DNA from: Aquanectria penicillioides | Lineage: Eukaryota; Ascomycota; Sordariomycetes; Hypocreales; Nectriaceae | Length of the DNA: 64,000 nucleotides | Assembly: GCA_003415625.1 (NCBI GenBank) | Contig: PYIU01000003.1 | Location: 3,906,001 to 3,970,000 of the forward strand | Direction: 5' to 3' | Shown here: one piece after another, positions 24,901 through 36,400 of the stretch | How positions within the stretch are numbered: position 1 is the first letter of the stretch | Layout of the letters: each line of letters begins with the position of its first letter | Position numbers and translations under genes: made by a program | Notes under the pieces: generated by a model | Seen by the model: the letters and a program-made list of their open reading frames with translations, nothing else | What the model was told of the DNA's origin: nothing | Databases searched by the model: none

Positions 24901-26409
24901 TTGTGACTTCTTTGTTGACGGCTTGTGTCTCCATCACGCCGCCCGCTATCCGTAGTTCGGCCTGGGCTCGCTCAAAGCTTTTGAGAGTGCTAAACCGAAA
25001 CAGGAACTTCCACAGACAGGCCCTTGTCTGCCAATTCCCATGCCCATGCCTATCCCCAACCCGTCCCCTTTGACCCTCCGACCCTCCGACCCTCCGACCC
25101 TCCATCCGCATGCCTGCTCCCTGCTCCCAAAGGCCGGGTCTGCCCCAACGGCCCGGACGAAAGCCCAGCTTCGTACCGAAGCCACGCGAGCTGCGCCCAG
25201 GGGGGCTGCACCCGCCACGATTTCTCCCAGAGCTCCGGCGAGCTAGGCTGGGTGTATCGATAAAAGTTCTAGAGCCCATGAGCCGTGTGAGCGACTCGAC
25301 TGCCCATCCACAGAGCCGTCTGACCGTCTTCGGGACTCGACCGAGAAGTTCATCAAGTGATGCAATGGATGCGACGCCCACGAACCCGGGGCTGCCATCC
25401 TATCTCGATGTCACTCCCTCGCACGCACTCTCGCCCTCTGGCGCATGAACTTCTTCTGTCCAACTCAAAGTTTCCTCCCATCCAGCCGATGCCCAACTTC
25501 CGCGGCTATTGCTCACCACCCACTGCGTCACCTTGCATCCATATCCATAACAACTCTGACCCCTCCCCCTCGCCAATTGCCCCTCCATTCCCGCCCACAC
25601 GCTCCCCCTATGCACTACCTAGGTACCTATGCGTCTTCGAGCAGGAACCCGTGAGACCAATGGACTCACCTAATCAAGGTCTATCAAAAAGCTCTGGCCA
25701 CACATCCACGGCAATCCGCGGAAGTTGGGGCGATGTGACTTGTACCATAGTGTATGCTTGATTCATTGCTTGATCACTGGCGACTAGTCTACGGCATGAT
25801 ATGCCACTAGTGATGCCCTTTCCCATCCCTCCGGCGGCCCCAATGTCGGGCCTCAAAACAATGCCCGGCCACCAGAAGCATCACTCTTCGAGTATTGCCA
25901 ATCGCACGGATTCTCCAAGTGTAGACAGTTCGAATGACAACTCGAATGCAAACGTCTTCGTGGGTTGAGGTCTCCCTCGACAGAAGCAACGACCCGCTAG
26001 TGACAGGTCCGTAGTTTTAACGGCAATGGCCATCCTTTCGTCCATCCGACTTACATTAGTTACACTCCTCCGACTATGAAGCCTCCATTTCCCCATTTCC
26101 CCATTCCCCACTTGTGTACTACTGTACCCCTCTACCCCCCAGATCTCCGGAATCCTCCATCAATACGGTTGCAGCATTCAGGGTTAGGCGCTGCCCCTCA
26201 TAGCAACCCCGAGACTGCTTCTCCATTATCAGGCCACTTCTCGAGCAGGTTCCTCGAACAATGTTCGGGCGGGGCACGAGAGGAGAACAGATGCCGTCAG
26301 CGAGCCCTTGAAGGACTATTGGATGCTGTGACCATGATTGTGACCACTCAGTTGTATTAACCTTGCTACTTAGACCTTACCCCAACGCCGACCGCACGCC
26401 AAGCAATTC
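21991..26409. other. Gene-poor intergenic stretch, 4.4 kb
   Basis: The start is the promoter and leader of the acetyl-CoA synthetase. The rest shows GTAC palindromes, an 8-bp tandem repeat at 25072-25103 and pyrimidine tracts. A 279-residue minus-strand frame (22138-22977) is Arg/Ser-rich with no domain and is not accepted. No other gene is supported. Confidence 0.55.
25072..25103. repeat. 8-bp tandem repeat GACCCTCC, four copies
   Basis: Four perfect head-to-tail copies in intergenic DNA. Confidence 0.9.
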
Positions 26410-27585
26410 TTACATGTCCATACTCATTAGATACATCTCGAAGATTCTCATAAACTTCGCCACAAACGCTTCGAGGTGGAAGATGACCTTGGTTCCAGTT
26501 TTGATGCGGTGCTCGTAAAAAGCAGCCCATTGGATTACTTCACCCTTGAGACCATCGTCGATAAGGGAGATCAGCTTAAATGCCAATGTTTTGAGGATGG
26601 TCGTGGGGGGGATGCAGTGTGTCAACAGATCATACAACTTTGACCGCACCTGCAGAATCCTGGCTGGTGTGTGCTCCTCCAAAATCTCCTTGGCAATCTG
26701 GCCGATGAGGGCCTCCCAATCTGCTGGAGGGATGGGGGTGCTATCTGTGACTTTTTCACTGTACCTCGTGTCAGTATTTGTTGATACCCTCGGTCAATCG
26801 CTCGGGTATTCCTTACTTCTGTGCATGCACAGCCTCGTACATGAGCAATGCCCGTCGCAAATTCCGGCCACTCTCCACTGCTATCCTTTCGTGCAGACCC
26901 TTCATCACCGGCCAACCCTCCTTCTTTGCTGAAGATGCCAGCACGTCGCAGATTTCCTCGTGGGTCGGTGCTGCCACACGGACTAGCAAGGTTCTTGAGC
27001 GAATCGGCGCAATGATATTGGCAGTCGAGTTGGCTAAGAGAATGAGACGCAGGTTTGGCGAATACTTTTCCATGGTTCGTCGCAACGCCGCTTGTGCGTC
27101 TCGACTAAGGTGGTCCGCCTCGTTAATGACCACAACCTTGAACTTTTGTTTTGCCGACTGGTCAACCTGCTGTGTTTGTGCAACTTCCTTCAATAAGTCT
27201 TGAACTACAACTCTGTCGTAGTTTCCAACATCGGATGGAGTAATCTCTAAATGGTAGATGGAGGCGACAATATTGAACTCGAGTTTGCGATTGCTTGTGG
27301 TTTGGAACACTCGGGCATCGATTTTTATCTTCTCTACGCCGGGGCCGTATAGTTCCTTGAGTGTTGCGACGATTCGCGTCTTCTTTCCGGCGCCTGATGG
27401 TCCATAGACGAGGAGGTGAGGGAAGTCGCCGCTCTGTGCCTACACTCGAAGGTTAGTCAAGGTTGACGAGCTGTGAGAAATAGCCATGGGGGCCGTACAA
27501 GCGATTTGAGTCGGTCTGATAGCTCCTGGTGGTATGTCAGGGTTTCTAACGACCGTGGTCGATGCTTATCCACAATGAGCGCCAT
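26410..27585 (-). CDS. RFC5: Replication factor C subunit 5 (clamp loader small subunit)
   Basis: Three exons (27499-27585, 26817-27439, 26410-26758) give 352 residues, the usual length for yeast Rfc5. The protein starts MALIVDKHRPRSLETLTYHQ, as in this subunit. The Walker A motif is GPSGAGKKT (about 42-50), followed by the Rfc5-typical ITPSDVGNYDRVVVQDLLKEVAQ. The DExD-type box is INEADHL and the sensor/arginine region APIRSRTLLVR. The C-terminal collar domain includes RSKLYDLLTHCIPP. Together with Rfc1-4 it loads the PCNA sliding clamp at primer ends in the nucleus. An intact frame and clean introns suggest a functional gene. RFC1 is encoded 1.7 kb away on the other strand. Confidence 0.97.
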
Positions 27586-28042
27586 GCTGCAAGTCTGAGT
27601 GTTCAAGTTTTGGATATGTTCAGATCACAGCTTTTTTTGAAGGTGGGAGACGCGTCGGCGCGTTAAGTGGAAGTTGGTCGCAGTTCGGCGTTGGTCCGTG
27701 CTCCACTCCCGCCTTCACGCATCACGCATGGCTGGCAACTGACAGGGACACCAAGGCAGCAGCCACGAGAAACCAGAGGGATGTGTCTCATTAAGTTAAA
27801 ATCTAACGGAACTCACACCAAGAGTTCAAGCCATCCTCAGTTGCATACACAAGAGCCAGGTTGGTGACAAATTCCCCAAGGTAGATCGAACGTTATTGAG
27901 AAATTTGACTTCTCCATCGATTTCCAGTCTCTTGATTGAGGGACACGATAATAGATTGCGGAGGTAGTATTCGTACAGGTTTACAACAAGGGCTCTACAC
28001 CTTTTAATGTACATAGCTATAACTTATCTGCGACTTGTCCTT
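27586..28042. other. RFC5 promoter and 3' flank of MRPL16
   Basis: No gene is seen in these 457 bases. They hold the presumed RFC5 promoter, with the MCB-like site described separately. Confidence 0.6.
27650..27656. promoter_or_regulatory. MCB/MBF-like site ACGCGTC upstream of RFC5
   Basis: A perfect ACGCGT hexamer starts 65 bases upstream of the RFC5 ATG, with a second partial CGCGTT a few bases away. ACGCGT is the known yeast MBF target that drives G1-S genes such as DNA replication factors. Use in this fungus is inferred. Confidence 0.5.
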
Positions 28043-28907
28043 CTAAACCTGGCCAGAGGTGGCAGATGTGGTTCCAGGCTGAGTCTCCGAGGTGGAGGGG
28101 GACTCAGCAATCACTTCCTTAGGGGCAATCTCTCTTCGGGGCCTCTTCAAGTCCTCTAGGGTCACGCCATCCACTAGCTTGGTGATTCCAACCATTGGGG
28201 GATCTCCCTTCTTCACAAATTCCCATTGTCCTATGCGGTCTTAGTCGCCATCCGAACAGGTTGAAGGAGACCTTGCTTACCAGGTAGCTTGTTGCCGGCC
28301 AAACGGAACGCATCCCTCACGACTTGCTCGTGAACTCGTCCTCGGAGCTCAAACAGAATCTGACTCACGGCCATTCGAGTAGCCCAGTGGTCGAAGGCAC
28401 CCTTTCCCTTACCCATACGCATCTGTCAAGCAATGAGCACATGGTACCTGCTACACCTTCGGCATTGATTCTTACCTCGTTACCGCTCACATAGACACCA
28501 ACATTACAGCACTTTCGCTTATACAGTCGGTACTTCTGGCCACGAAGACGCACTTTAATGGTGTCCTCTGCCATCTTTAATTGCTTGGCGCTGATTCTTC
28601 GGTGATGATCGACCATTCTCAAGCCATAATCTCCCCAGATCACTGTCGTTCCCTTGGTCGAACCTCCAGTCGGCACACGCGGGCGACCCTTGGCCATCTT
28701 CTTCTTTCGGTTCAAATTGGGCTCGAGCCAATTGCCCAGCGTCGGGGTGGTTGTCGAAAAGGCCCGGACATTCTGCAGTCGTCGGGTCGTATCGAGCGTC
28801 TTCGCATGCTGCTGAGCAGGGACTCTAAGTTGACGCAGCGGCGAGGATGCGCATATCCTCAAGCCCTGGAAGGCATTGAGCAATGCCGACGTGTTGGCGG
28901 GCTTCAT
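28043..28907 (-). CDS. MRPL16: Mitochondrial large ribosomal subunit protein uL16m
   Basis: Three exons (28476-28907, 28281-28422, 28043-28230) give 253 residues. The body shows the uL16 signatures: FGDYGL-like [19 protein letters not shown] early on, and [25 protein letters not shown] after the first junction, where the rRNA-binding loop of this family lies. The N-terminus ([28 protein letters not shown]) is basic and amphipathic, as for a mitochondrial import sequence. I chose the ATG at 28907 for its good context (ACACCATGA); an in-frame upstream start at about 29024 would add 39 residues. The C-terminal tail is Pro/Ser/Thr-rich. The gene is divergent from RFC1 across a 336-bp shared promoter. 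Confidence 0.95.
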
Positions 28908-29243
28908 GGTGTCGGCGAGTTGTCGTCTTGGAGCTGCCTCTGCCTCAGACGACGGAGCTCCAGAAAATCTTCCTAGTGCTGAAAGGTTGAGTGTTGTGGC
29001 CTGAGATTCCAGGCCCCGCGTCAATCGGCCAATTTAGCAGTAGTCACGCCCTGCGCGTCAGCTTCGCGTCTGGCAGGAGTGAACGTGCACGTCACCAAGC
29101 CCGTGAATTAATTCTAGGCTGCTCCCCCATTGCCTATTATCCTCACTCAACTACAACTCTTGCAGGCACCACACTGTGATGCCCTTATAAGGGCTAGATT
29201 TTCCATTTGCATTGAGACCGGGTCAAAACAAAATCTCACCAAA
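28908..29243. promoter_or_regulatory. Bidirectional MRPL16/RFC1 promoter with three CGCGTC sites and a CCAAT box
   Basis: CGCGTC occurs at 29017-29022, 29054-29059 and 29065-29070, all within 54 bases, and CCAAT lies at 29029-29033. CGCGT is the core of the MBF target. The same hexamer lies upstream of RFC5. Function is inferred from motif and context. Confidence 0.5.
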
Positions 29244-32200
29244 ATGCCTGACATCCGATCCTTTTTCACGCCCAAGGGAGGCGCTGCCCCCCAAAACCTG
29301 CCCCTAAAGTCGAGGAGCCCCCCAGACCAAACGAACAAGTGGGTGGTCATGCCTGGTTTTCTAAGATTTTTCTAACCTGCTTCAGAAGGCCGTAAGGTGA
29401 TCGAGGATAGCGACGATGAGGATGATGTGATAGAGTTCGTCTTCTGTTCTGCGTCAACTCAAACTAAATCTAATGATTTTTACAGAGAGAAGAAGCCAAC
29501 GCCAAAGCCAGCTCCCAAGAAGAAGAAAATGTTAGTTATGTCCACCATGTGCTCGTGCATCTCATACTGACCTATGTGATAGCGAGACCGAACCTGAAGG
29601 TGTAGCGATCTCTGCAGACGACTATTTCGCATCGACCAAAAACAGTAAACCTCGGAAATCTGCGACACCGAAAAAGCCCGCTGTCAAGTCAGAGGTCCCA
29701 GTTCGATCGAGCCCCCGAGGCAACCCAGCCGCAGCAAAGCCAGTCGCCCCAACAAGAAATGGAGCACCCGCAACGAAGAAGGCGACCAACACACGGACTC
29801 ATCATCCTGTAGACGATGATTCAGACGCATATATGGACGACGGAGACGAGGACGATGATGACATCTTCGCTGCCGATGCCAAGGGACGAAGCAAGCGAAA
29901 GAACGACAATTATGTCGAGGATGAATCAGAAGATGATGTGCTCCCCAAACCCAAACGCGTAGCTGGCCGCGGTAGAGTCTCAAGCGACAAGAAGACAGCC
30001 GAGGAAGATGTCAAACCCTCGAAACCAACCACGGCTGCTAAGAAAAGAAAATCTCCCGCTGATGACTCGGAAGAGTCTGAAGAAGAAATCCCTCGCAAGA
30101 AACCTGCCGCAACAAAGGCTCGAGCACCACGGGCCAAAAAGCCGGACGAACCAGAAGACGCCGAAATCCAAGATATTCTCAATAGTGTTACGACCGTACG
30201 ACCCCCCACGCCTCCTCCGAAGGATCCAAATACCAAGTATGATTGGAGAAAGGCGGCATTTGGCGGCGGCAATGCATCAGCCCAGCCCCAGATGGCAGTC
30301 GATGTGCCAGAAGGCGAAGAGGAATGTCTAAGCGGGCTCACGTTTGTTTTTACTGGTGTCTTACAAACTATTGGTCGTGATGAGGGACAGGCTCTTGTGA
30401 AACGATATGGAGGCAAGGTCACCGGACAGCCAAGCAGCAAGACCAACTTTGTGGTTCTAGGAGAAGACGCCGGCCCAGCAAATTGGCAAAGATTAAGTCT
30501 CATGGAATCAAAACCATCGACGAAAATGGACTATTCGACCTCATCCGCAAGTTGCCGGCCTACGGTGGCTCGGGCAAAGGAGCTCAGAAGGCACAAGAGA
30601 AAAAGAAGGCCGAGGAAGAGAAGATTAAAAAGCAGATCGCAGAGATGGAGGCCGAAGAGAAGGCAAGAAAAGCCGAGGCCGAAAAGGCTGCAAAGAAAGC
30701 TGCTGCCTCTCGCGGAACCTCGGTTGCAAAAGCTCCTGCCACTCCAGCCCCTACTCAATTGTTGACATCGAAGTACGCCCCAACACAGCTAAATCACATC
30801 TGTGGTAACAAGGCTCAAGTGGAGAAAATTCAAACCTGGCTAAGAAATTGGCCAAAAGCAAAGAAGTACGACTTTCAACGGCGCGGCGCAGATGGGCTAG
30901 GTGGTGATCGTGCGATTATCATCTCTGGCCCCCCTGGAATCGGCAAGACCACAGCTGCACACCTTGCTGCTAAACTAGAAGGCTATGATGTCTTGGAGAG
31001 CAATGCCAGCGACACCAGAAGCAAGAAATTAGTTGAGGCTGGTGTCAGCGACGTCATGAACAACACGTCGCTTCTGGGATACTTTGCCGGTGATGGGAAG
31101 TCTGTGGACTCTGCAAAGAAGAAGATTGTGCTCATCATGGATGAAGTCGACGGCATGTCTGGTGGAGATCGTGGAGGTGTTGGTGCTCTTGCAAAATTCT
31201 GCAAGAAAACCGAAGTTCCGCTGATTCTCATCTGCAACGAGCGCAACTTGCCCAAGATGAAGCCCTTTGATCATGTTGCTTTTAACATCAGGTTCAACCG
31301 GCCGACTGTGGATCAAGTCCGATCTCGCATCATGACCATCTGCCACAGAGAGGGCTTGAAGTTGCCACCCCCAGTGGTTGATGCCCTGATTGAAGGAAGC
31401 AATAAAGACATTCGTCAAATCATAAATATGATTGCAACAGCCAAGCTTGATCAAACCAGCATGAGTTTTGACGAAGGCAAGGCCATGTCCAAGGCATGGG
31501 AGAAGCACGTCGTCTTGAAACCCTGGGACATCTGTCAGAAGATGCTAGGTGGTGGGCTTTTTGCTCCTGCCAGCAAGTCAACTTTGAATGACAAGATTGA
31601 GCTTTATTTCAATGATCACGAATTCAGCTTCCTAATGATCCAAGAGAACTACATTCGAACAAAACCTATGGCCCTGAACGGCAAAGGTTATACGCCCAGA
31701 GAGCAAAATCTCAAGGCCCTCGAGCTCTTCGATAATGCAGCAGAGAGCATCAGTGATGGAGATTTGGTCGACCGTATGATCCACGGCCCTCAACAACACT
31801 GGAGTCTCATGCCGACACATGCTATTTTCAGCACGGTTCGGCCTGCAAGTTTCATTGCGGGGCAGCTGATGGGCTCCACCTTCACATCCTGGCTTGGAAA
31901 CAATAGCAAGGCCAATAGGTTGGGCCGGAACATCCGCGAGATTCACTCTCATATGCGACTAAGGTCATCCGGCGACCACAATGAAATTCGACAGCAGTAT
32001 ATGCCTGTGCTCTGGAGCGAGACAGTGAACCGACTCCAAAATGAAGGCACTGGTGCAGTTGGCGAGGTTATCGATCTGATGGATAGCTACTTCTTAACAA
32101 AGGAGGACGTGACATCAATCCAAGAACTCGGTGTTGGCCCTATGGATGAAGAACTAGTATCGACTGACAAAAACGTCAAGGCCGCCTTCACACGAACGTG

Positions 32201-32563
32201 AGTGCATTGCTTAGCCCACGATTGAAATATTAGTCTAACAAATACAGATACAACGCAATGAGCCACCCAATTCCCTTCATGAAGGCCTCCAATGTGGTAG
32301 CTCCAAAGGCACCGAAGAAGGAAGCACCAGATCTAGAGGAGGCAATTGAAGAAGATGAAGACCCTGAGGCTGTGGATGCCCCAGAGGTTGATGAAGATGA
32401 AGAAATTGACCTAAAGAAAGATAAGTATATCAAGCAGCCCAAGGCAAAGAAGCCGGCAAAGAAAGCGGGGAAGGCTGCAGCTGATAATGATGATGACGAC
32501 AAGCCGAAGAAAGGGCGGCCAAAGGCAAAGGCAACAGGATCCAAAGGGAAAGCAAAGAAGTGA
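29244..32563 (+). CDS. RFC1: Replication factor C large subunit (three frame breaks)
   Basis: Five exons: 29244-29338, 29386-29434, 29486-29530, 29583-32197 and 32248-32563. The N-terminus (MPDIRSFFTPKGG) is a PIP-box-like start, followed by an acidic/basic linker. The BRCT domain (about residues 313-395) reads GLTFVFTGVLQTIGRDE. Then come the AAA+ module with Walker A GPPGIGKTT (about 512-520), Walker B LIMDEVDGM, and the RFC1 C-terminal domain with SHPIPFMKASNV and a Lys-rich tail. RFC1 is the large subunit of the nuclear PCNA loader. The frame breaks three times: in the C6 runs at 29287-29292 and 29318-29323, and in the C3 run at 30474-30476 inside the BRCT domain. One extra C at each site restores family-like sequence (GAAPPKPAPKVEE, PPQTKRTKGRKVIEDS, GPSKLAKIKSHGIK). 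With these, the length is 1040 residues. An essential gene is unlikely to be truly broken three times, so consensus error is suspected. Confidence 0.9.
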
Positions 32564-32960
32564 AGGAGAAGAAATGTAGTGATATCTGTCTAAACTACGG
32601 TTGCAGGGGGTCACGAACGGGTTTCGGAGTTGTATGATGCATCGTGTACATGTATCGTGTACTGATATAGGGAAGTGAGTGTATTATTAATGCATCATAC
32701 TATCATATCTTGGCTTGCTGCCATAGAACGAGAAAGAAACCTGTTGAACATGCCTACCTAAGTGGTACCTAGTGACTAGTTGCATATGCCGCCAGCTGCA
32801 AACCTTACAAAAAGTGCCCCCCTTTTCACCAACCACTCTCCTTGCCAGTCAAAACTTGACGGCATTGTCCTTGTTGACGTTGGGCCTTGTGGTTGTCGTT
32901 CTCTATCCTGCTCCTATTCTTGGTCATATTTGTTCAAACAGTGTGTTTAACGGAGGAAAC
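32564..32960. other. Intergenic region between RFC1 and an unknown gene
   Basis: About 400 bases with no gene. It contains RFC1 3' flanking sequence and TACCTA/GGTACC palindromes near 32753-32773. Confidence 0.6.
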
Positions 32961-35885
32961 ATGAAGAAATCGGCTTCGTTTCCAGCAGGCTTTTCAATCC
33001 GAGGCGACGAGCCCGCCATCTCCTTGGACTTTGGGGGTGACGAAATCCCACTTGATTTGTTGTCTGCCAGCAAAAGCTTCAAGCAATACCAACCTTTATC
33101 TCCGCCGTCTGAAACGGACTCGGGTGACGGGCTTGGTTTTGAACCAAAGGATGAGGTCAAATCAGGCTTGTCAATCACCATGAAGTGGACCAAGGGTGAA
33201 CTTCGAAGTATGCCTCCCCTTTGACCCAATACTGAGTATTCCAACAATGGATATAATCGGGAATTTTCGTATCATTCCCTTGCTGACGAGTTCAAGATCG
33301 TTTGGTACCCAGTCTGAATTCCAAGACGTGGACAAAGCTTACAGGTGTGTGTAACTACCCGCCATCCCTTTAGCGGAGGACTAATTTGCAGCAAACTCAG
33401 ACTCGCGCCTCTTTGCTTCCAAGACAAAGCCGTCTCAACTTGAAGGAGTAAAAGAGGCCTCTGTTCGTGCCGTTCACGAGCCGAAACCAGCAAAAGAACA
33501 CCATAAACGGGCAAAATCTGAGATCGTGGGTCGACTCCGTGGCCAACATGAAACACAAAATAAGCTCACTGAGTTACTTCAACGCAATAACTCAATCGAA
33601 ACGATATCAGTACGAACTGTGGCATGCAAGACTGCGAAAGAAGCTTGTATAGAATCATCTACCGGCGGTTGGGAGGCAAAATCCCTTCAGCTGGAGTTCT
33701 ACGACGGTTACGACGAAGCGTTTTCCAATGCTGACAGGAAACCAGCCGCTATATGTGCAAACTCTTCCAAGATAAGGCCCAATTCTGGCGATAATTATCT
33801 GTTAAAGAGAGAACACAGTTTCACTGACAGCTGCGGAAATGGTATCTCAAACTTAGTTGTAGCGGCTGCTGATCTCGTTCAGAACCAAATCAAAGCCAAA
33901 CCCAGCTATCTAGAGAGCACAGATGAAAGTCGATTCCAAGATTGTTACATCCCCTACACAAAGAAACCCCGGCGAGAAACATTCCCCGACTACGGTGCGC
34001 CGCCAGACAGTCTCGTTGACAACGCGGTCAGAAACGGTGTTTGGGGCCTGAATACGAGCGAACTCATACGCCGTGATCACGAGAGGGTGGCTACTAAGCT
34101 CCCAAACTGCACCGCTTCACATGAAACAAAGAATAATTGGAGGATCACGAATTCAATGCTGTCTGCTTACACTATGATGCGAGGGCCTTATCGGCTCGGA
34201 GGTAGAGATATGTTTGTCTGGATGGACCGCTGTGGAAAGACGTTTGATAAGCCGGAGGAGTACGGCACGAAAGTCGGCTCTTGCAGGGAGTTCGTTTTTT
34301 CTTCCAATGACATGATATATCACCAGCTATCTAACTTTTCTCTTTTCAGGGTTATCACTGACTTGGAGCCGCTGAGCTACGATCCCTCACCCCTGCGCGA
34401 CGAATCGGGCCGAAAAAGCGTCTTCAGCGTCCCTAGACCACCATACGAGCATATAAAACCTCCAGAAGCCTTCCAGTCAGTGGATCATGAGGAGATAGTC
34501 ACTGAAGTTGCTCAGCAGATTGAAGTGCCCATCGAAAGCGAGGCCAAAGCGGCTTGGTGCAGGATTGACAACGCTAATGACAACGAACCTGGTATGGATG
34601 GGAAATTTTCTTGACATGAGACATTCTGATCGACATGATATAGGATTGGATCCCCTGAATCTGAACCAATTCAGCACCAACGTCATAGAAGAGGATTTGA
34701 ATGGTATAGATTGCCAGTGCCTCATTATTTCACAACCCAAAATCTCACTTTATGTAGACGAATTTTCTATATCCGATAACGAAGGAGATCCTCTTGACGG
34801 CCGAATTTCGCCATGCACTTTCCGTCTGTGGGCTGAAGGGTGTGAGAGATAGGACTCGGACAGCCCAGACAACCATGGTTTCCCTGATGTTAGTCTTTTC
34901 CATCATTCAGAATTGCGAACTCACCCAAGAATAGTGTTAATAATCTCTTTGCTCTAGGTTTATCAGCGACGACTAGAAGAAATTCGTGCTTTGAAGGAGA
35001 GTTTCGATGGAAACCCTTGTTTTGGTTCGGATATCCAAGCTGATCTCCACTCACACTCTGGAGAGTCTTCCTTGGATTACATATTGATTGGCTACGCCGG
35101 TACAGTTTATCTTTCCAATTTTGTCTTTATAGTTCCCTGATCTGTCTTTAGAGGACACGGTTCCGATCCGCCTAGCCCAATGGCGCCGAGAATTACTTGA
35201 ACGTCTCAATGGTCAAGCGGCTAGCAACATGTCCCAAATCGAGGATCGGGGTTCAAGAACAGATGATCACCTAGCTGAAAATGCGGAGTCTATCTCATCT
35301 CGCGATTCAAACCCATACACTGAAGTAAGTCTGTCTCAATAACCTATGTACTGTCACTTACACGACCAGTCCGAAATCCTCGCAGCTCTCAACGCCGACG
35401 ATGCCCGCGTGGTTGGCGGTATCTCTCCCCGGGAGGCTGAATCCATGCTCCGGGAACGACACGAAACGCTTCAAAAGTGCCTTGAGGCAGAGACGAACGC
35501 AATTAAGGGCATCGCCGCAACCGAAAAGCGCATCCGTACTCGCGAGACGCAGCTCGAACGAGTTACCGAATCTGTCAGAACAATCCTCGAAAGGAAGGCG
35601 CGGCGAAAAACACGACGACGCGAGGAGATTTATAGGCACATTTCTCAGACTCTTCGCGATATTAAAGAGAAAAGTGACATGAAGCAGGAGGAGACTTGGG
35701 AGATGGCTATCCACATGGCAAGCCTTCTAACCAAGGAAAGACAGCTTGAAGCACAATTGAGAGACGAAGCTCGCAAGGCCGGTGTGGGTGGCATCCTGGA
35801 GCCCGACGAGATCGAGCGAGCTCTTCAGCGCATGCTTGAGCGTGAAGATGTTTTCTCGGATGATGGGGAAGAGTCTTTTTTTTGA
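32961..35885 (+). CDS. Unknown coiled-coil protein (one in-frame stop unexplained)
   Basis: Seven exons are inferred: 32961-33207, 33291-33344, 33392-34591, 34644-34888, 34958-35099, 35152-35324 and 35370-35885, all with GT..AG ends and consistent phases (about 858 codons). It starts MKKSASFPAGFSIRGDEPA. The middle is Ser/Asn-rich and disordered-looking, with KKPRRETFPDYGAPP and a LGGRDMFVWMDRCGK patch. The last 170 residues (from SEILAALNADDARVV) look strongly helical and charged, a likely coiled coil, and end in an acidic tail (FSDDGEESFF). I recognise no family. In exon 4 a TAG at 34850-34852 interrupts a frame that continues protein-like on both sides. Either an unrecognised intron removes it, or there is a sequence error or a true truncation. 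Gene reality is fairly sure, exact model is not. Confidence 0.65.
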
Positions 35886-36400
35886 GACTATAGGGTGGTA
35901 TGGAGCAATCGACTCGGAGGCTGGACAAATTATTCAGCTGGGTGGTACAACGGTGGTGCCTGCTAAGGCAAATGGATGATGAATCTGTAATCAATAGATA
36001 AAACATCGCAGGATGGGCTCAATCCATCAACGCAATCTTTCTGGTCACGAGTGGAGAGATAGGTAGAATATGGAGCGCCTGAACACATTGCCCCTGAAGA
36101 TGCAGTCATTAAAATGAAGCCGGGAGGCTAAAGATACATTATAAAAGGTACATTAGGCATCCAGGTTCATAGATCAAGAAGCGGCATCCAGTCCGCCCCT
36201 TAGCGTTCGCATGTTATACATGGTTTATGTGCAAGTTTTCCCACACTCAACCCTTTTTTTTCTGTGTCCCAGGGAATTGTAACCGCCATGCAGCAAAAAA
36301 AATGACCATCATGAGAGGAGCATTATACACTTTGAGCCAACGCCAACCGATATCCCCCATAATATTACACGAGTTTATGGACTCGACGATAGATGCTTGT
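35886..36400. other. Intergenic region between convergent genes
   Basis: 515 bases of shared 3' flank between the unknown coiled-coil gene and MGE1. No gene is seen. Confidence 0.6.

Noticed and set aside
29287..30476. Programmed -1 ribosomal frameshifting as explanation for the RFC1 breaks
   Set aside because: The sites do not share a slippery heptamer or downstream structure I can see, and tRNA re-pairing fails at sites such as CAACCGAG in the AT-hook gene; sequence error is simpler.
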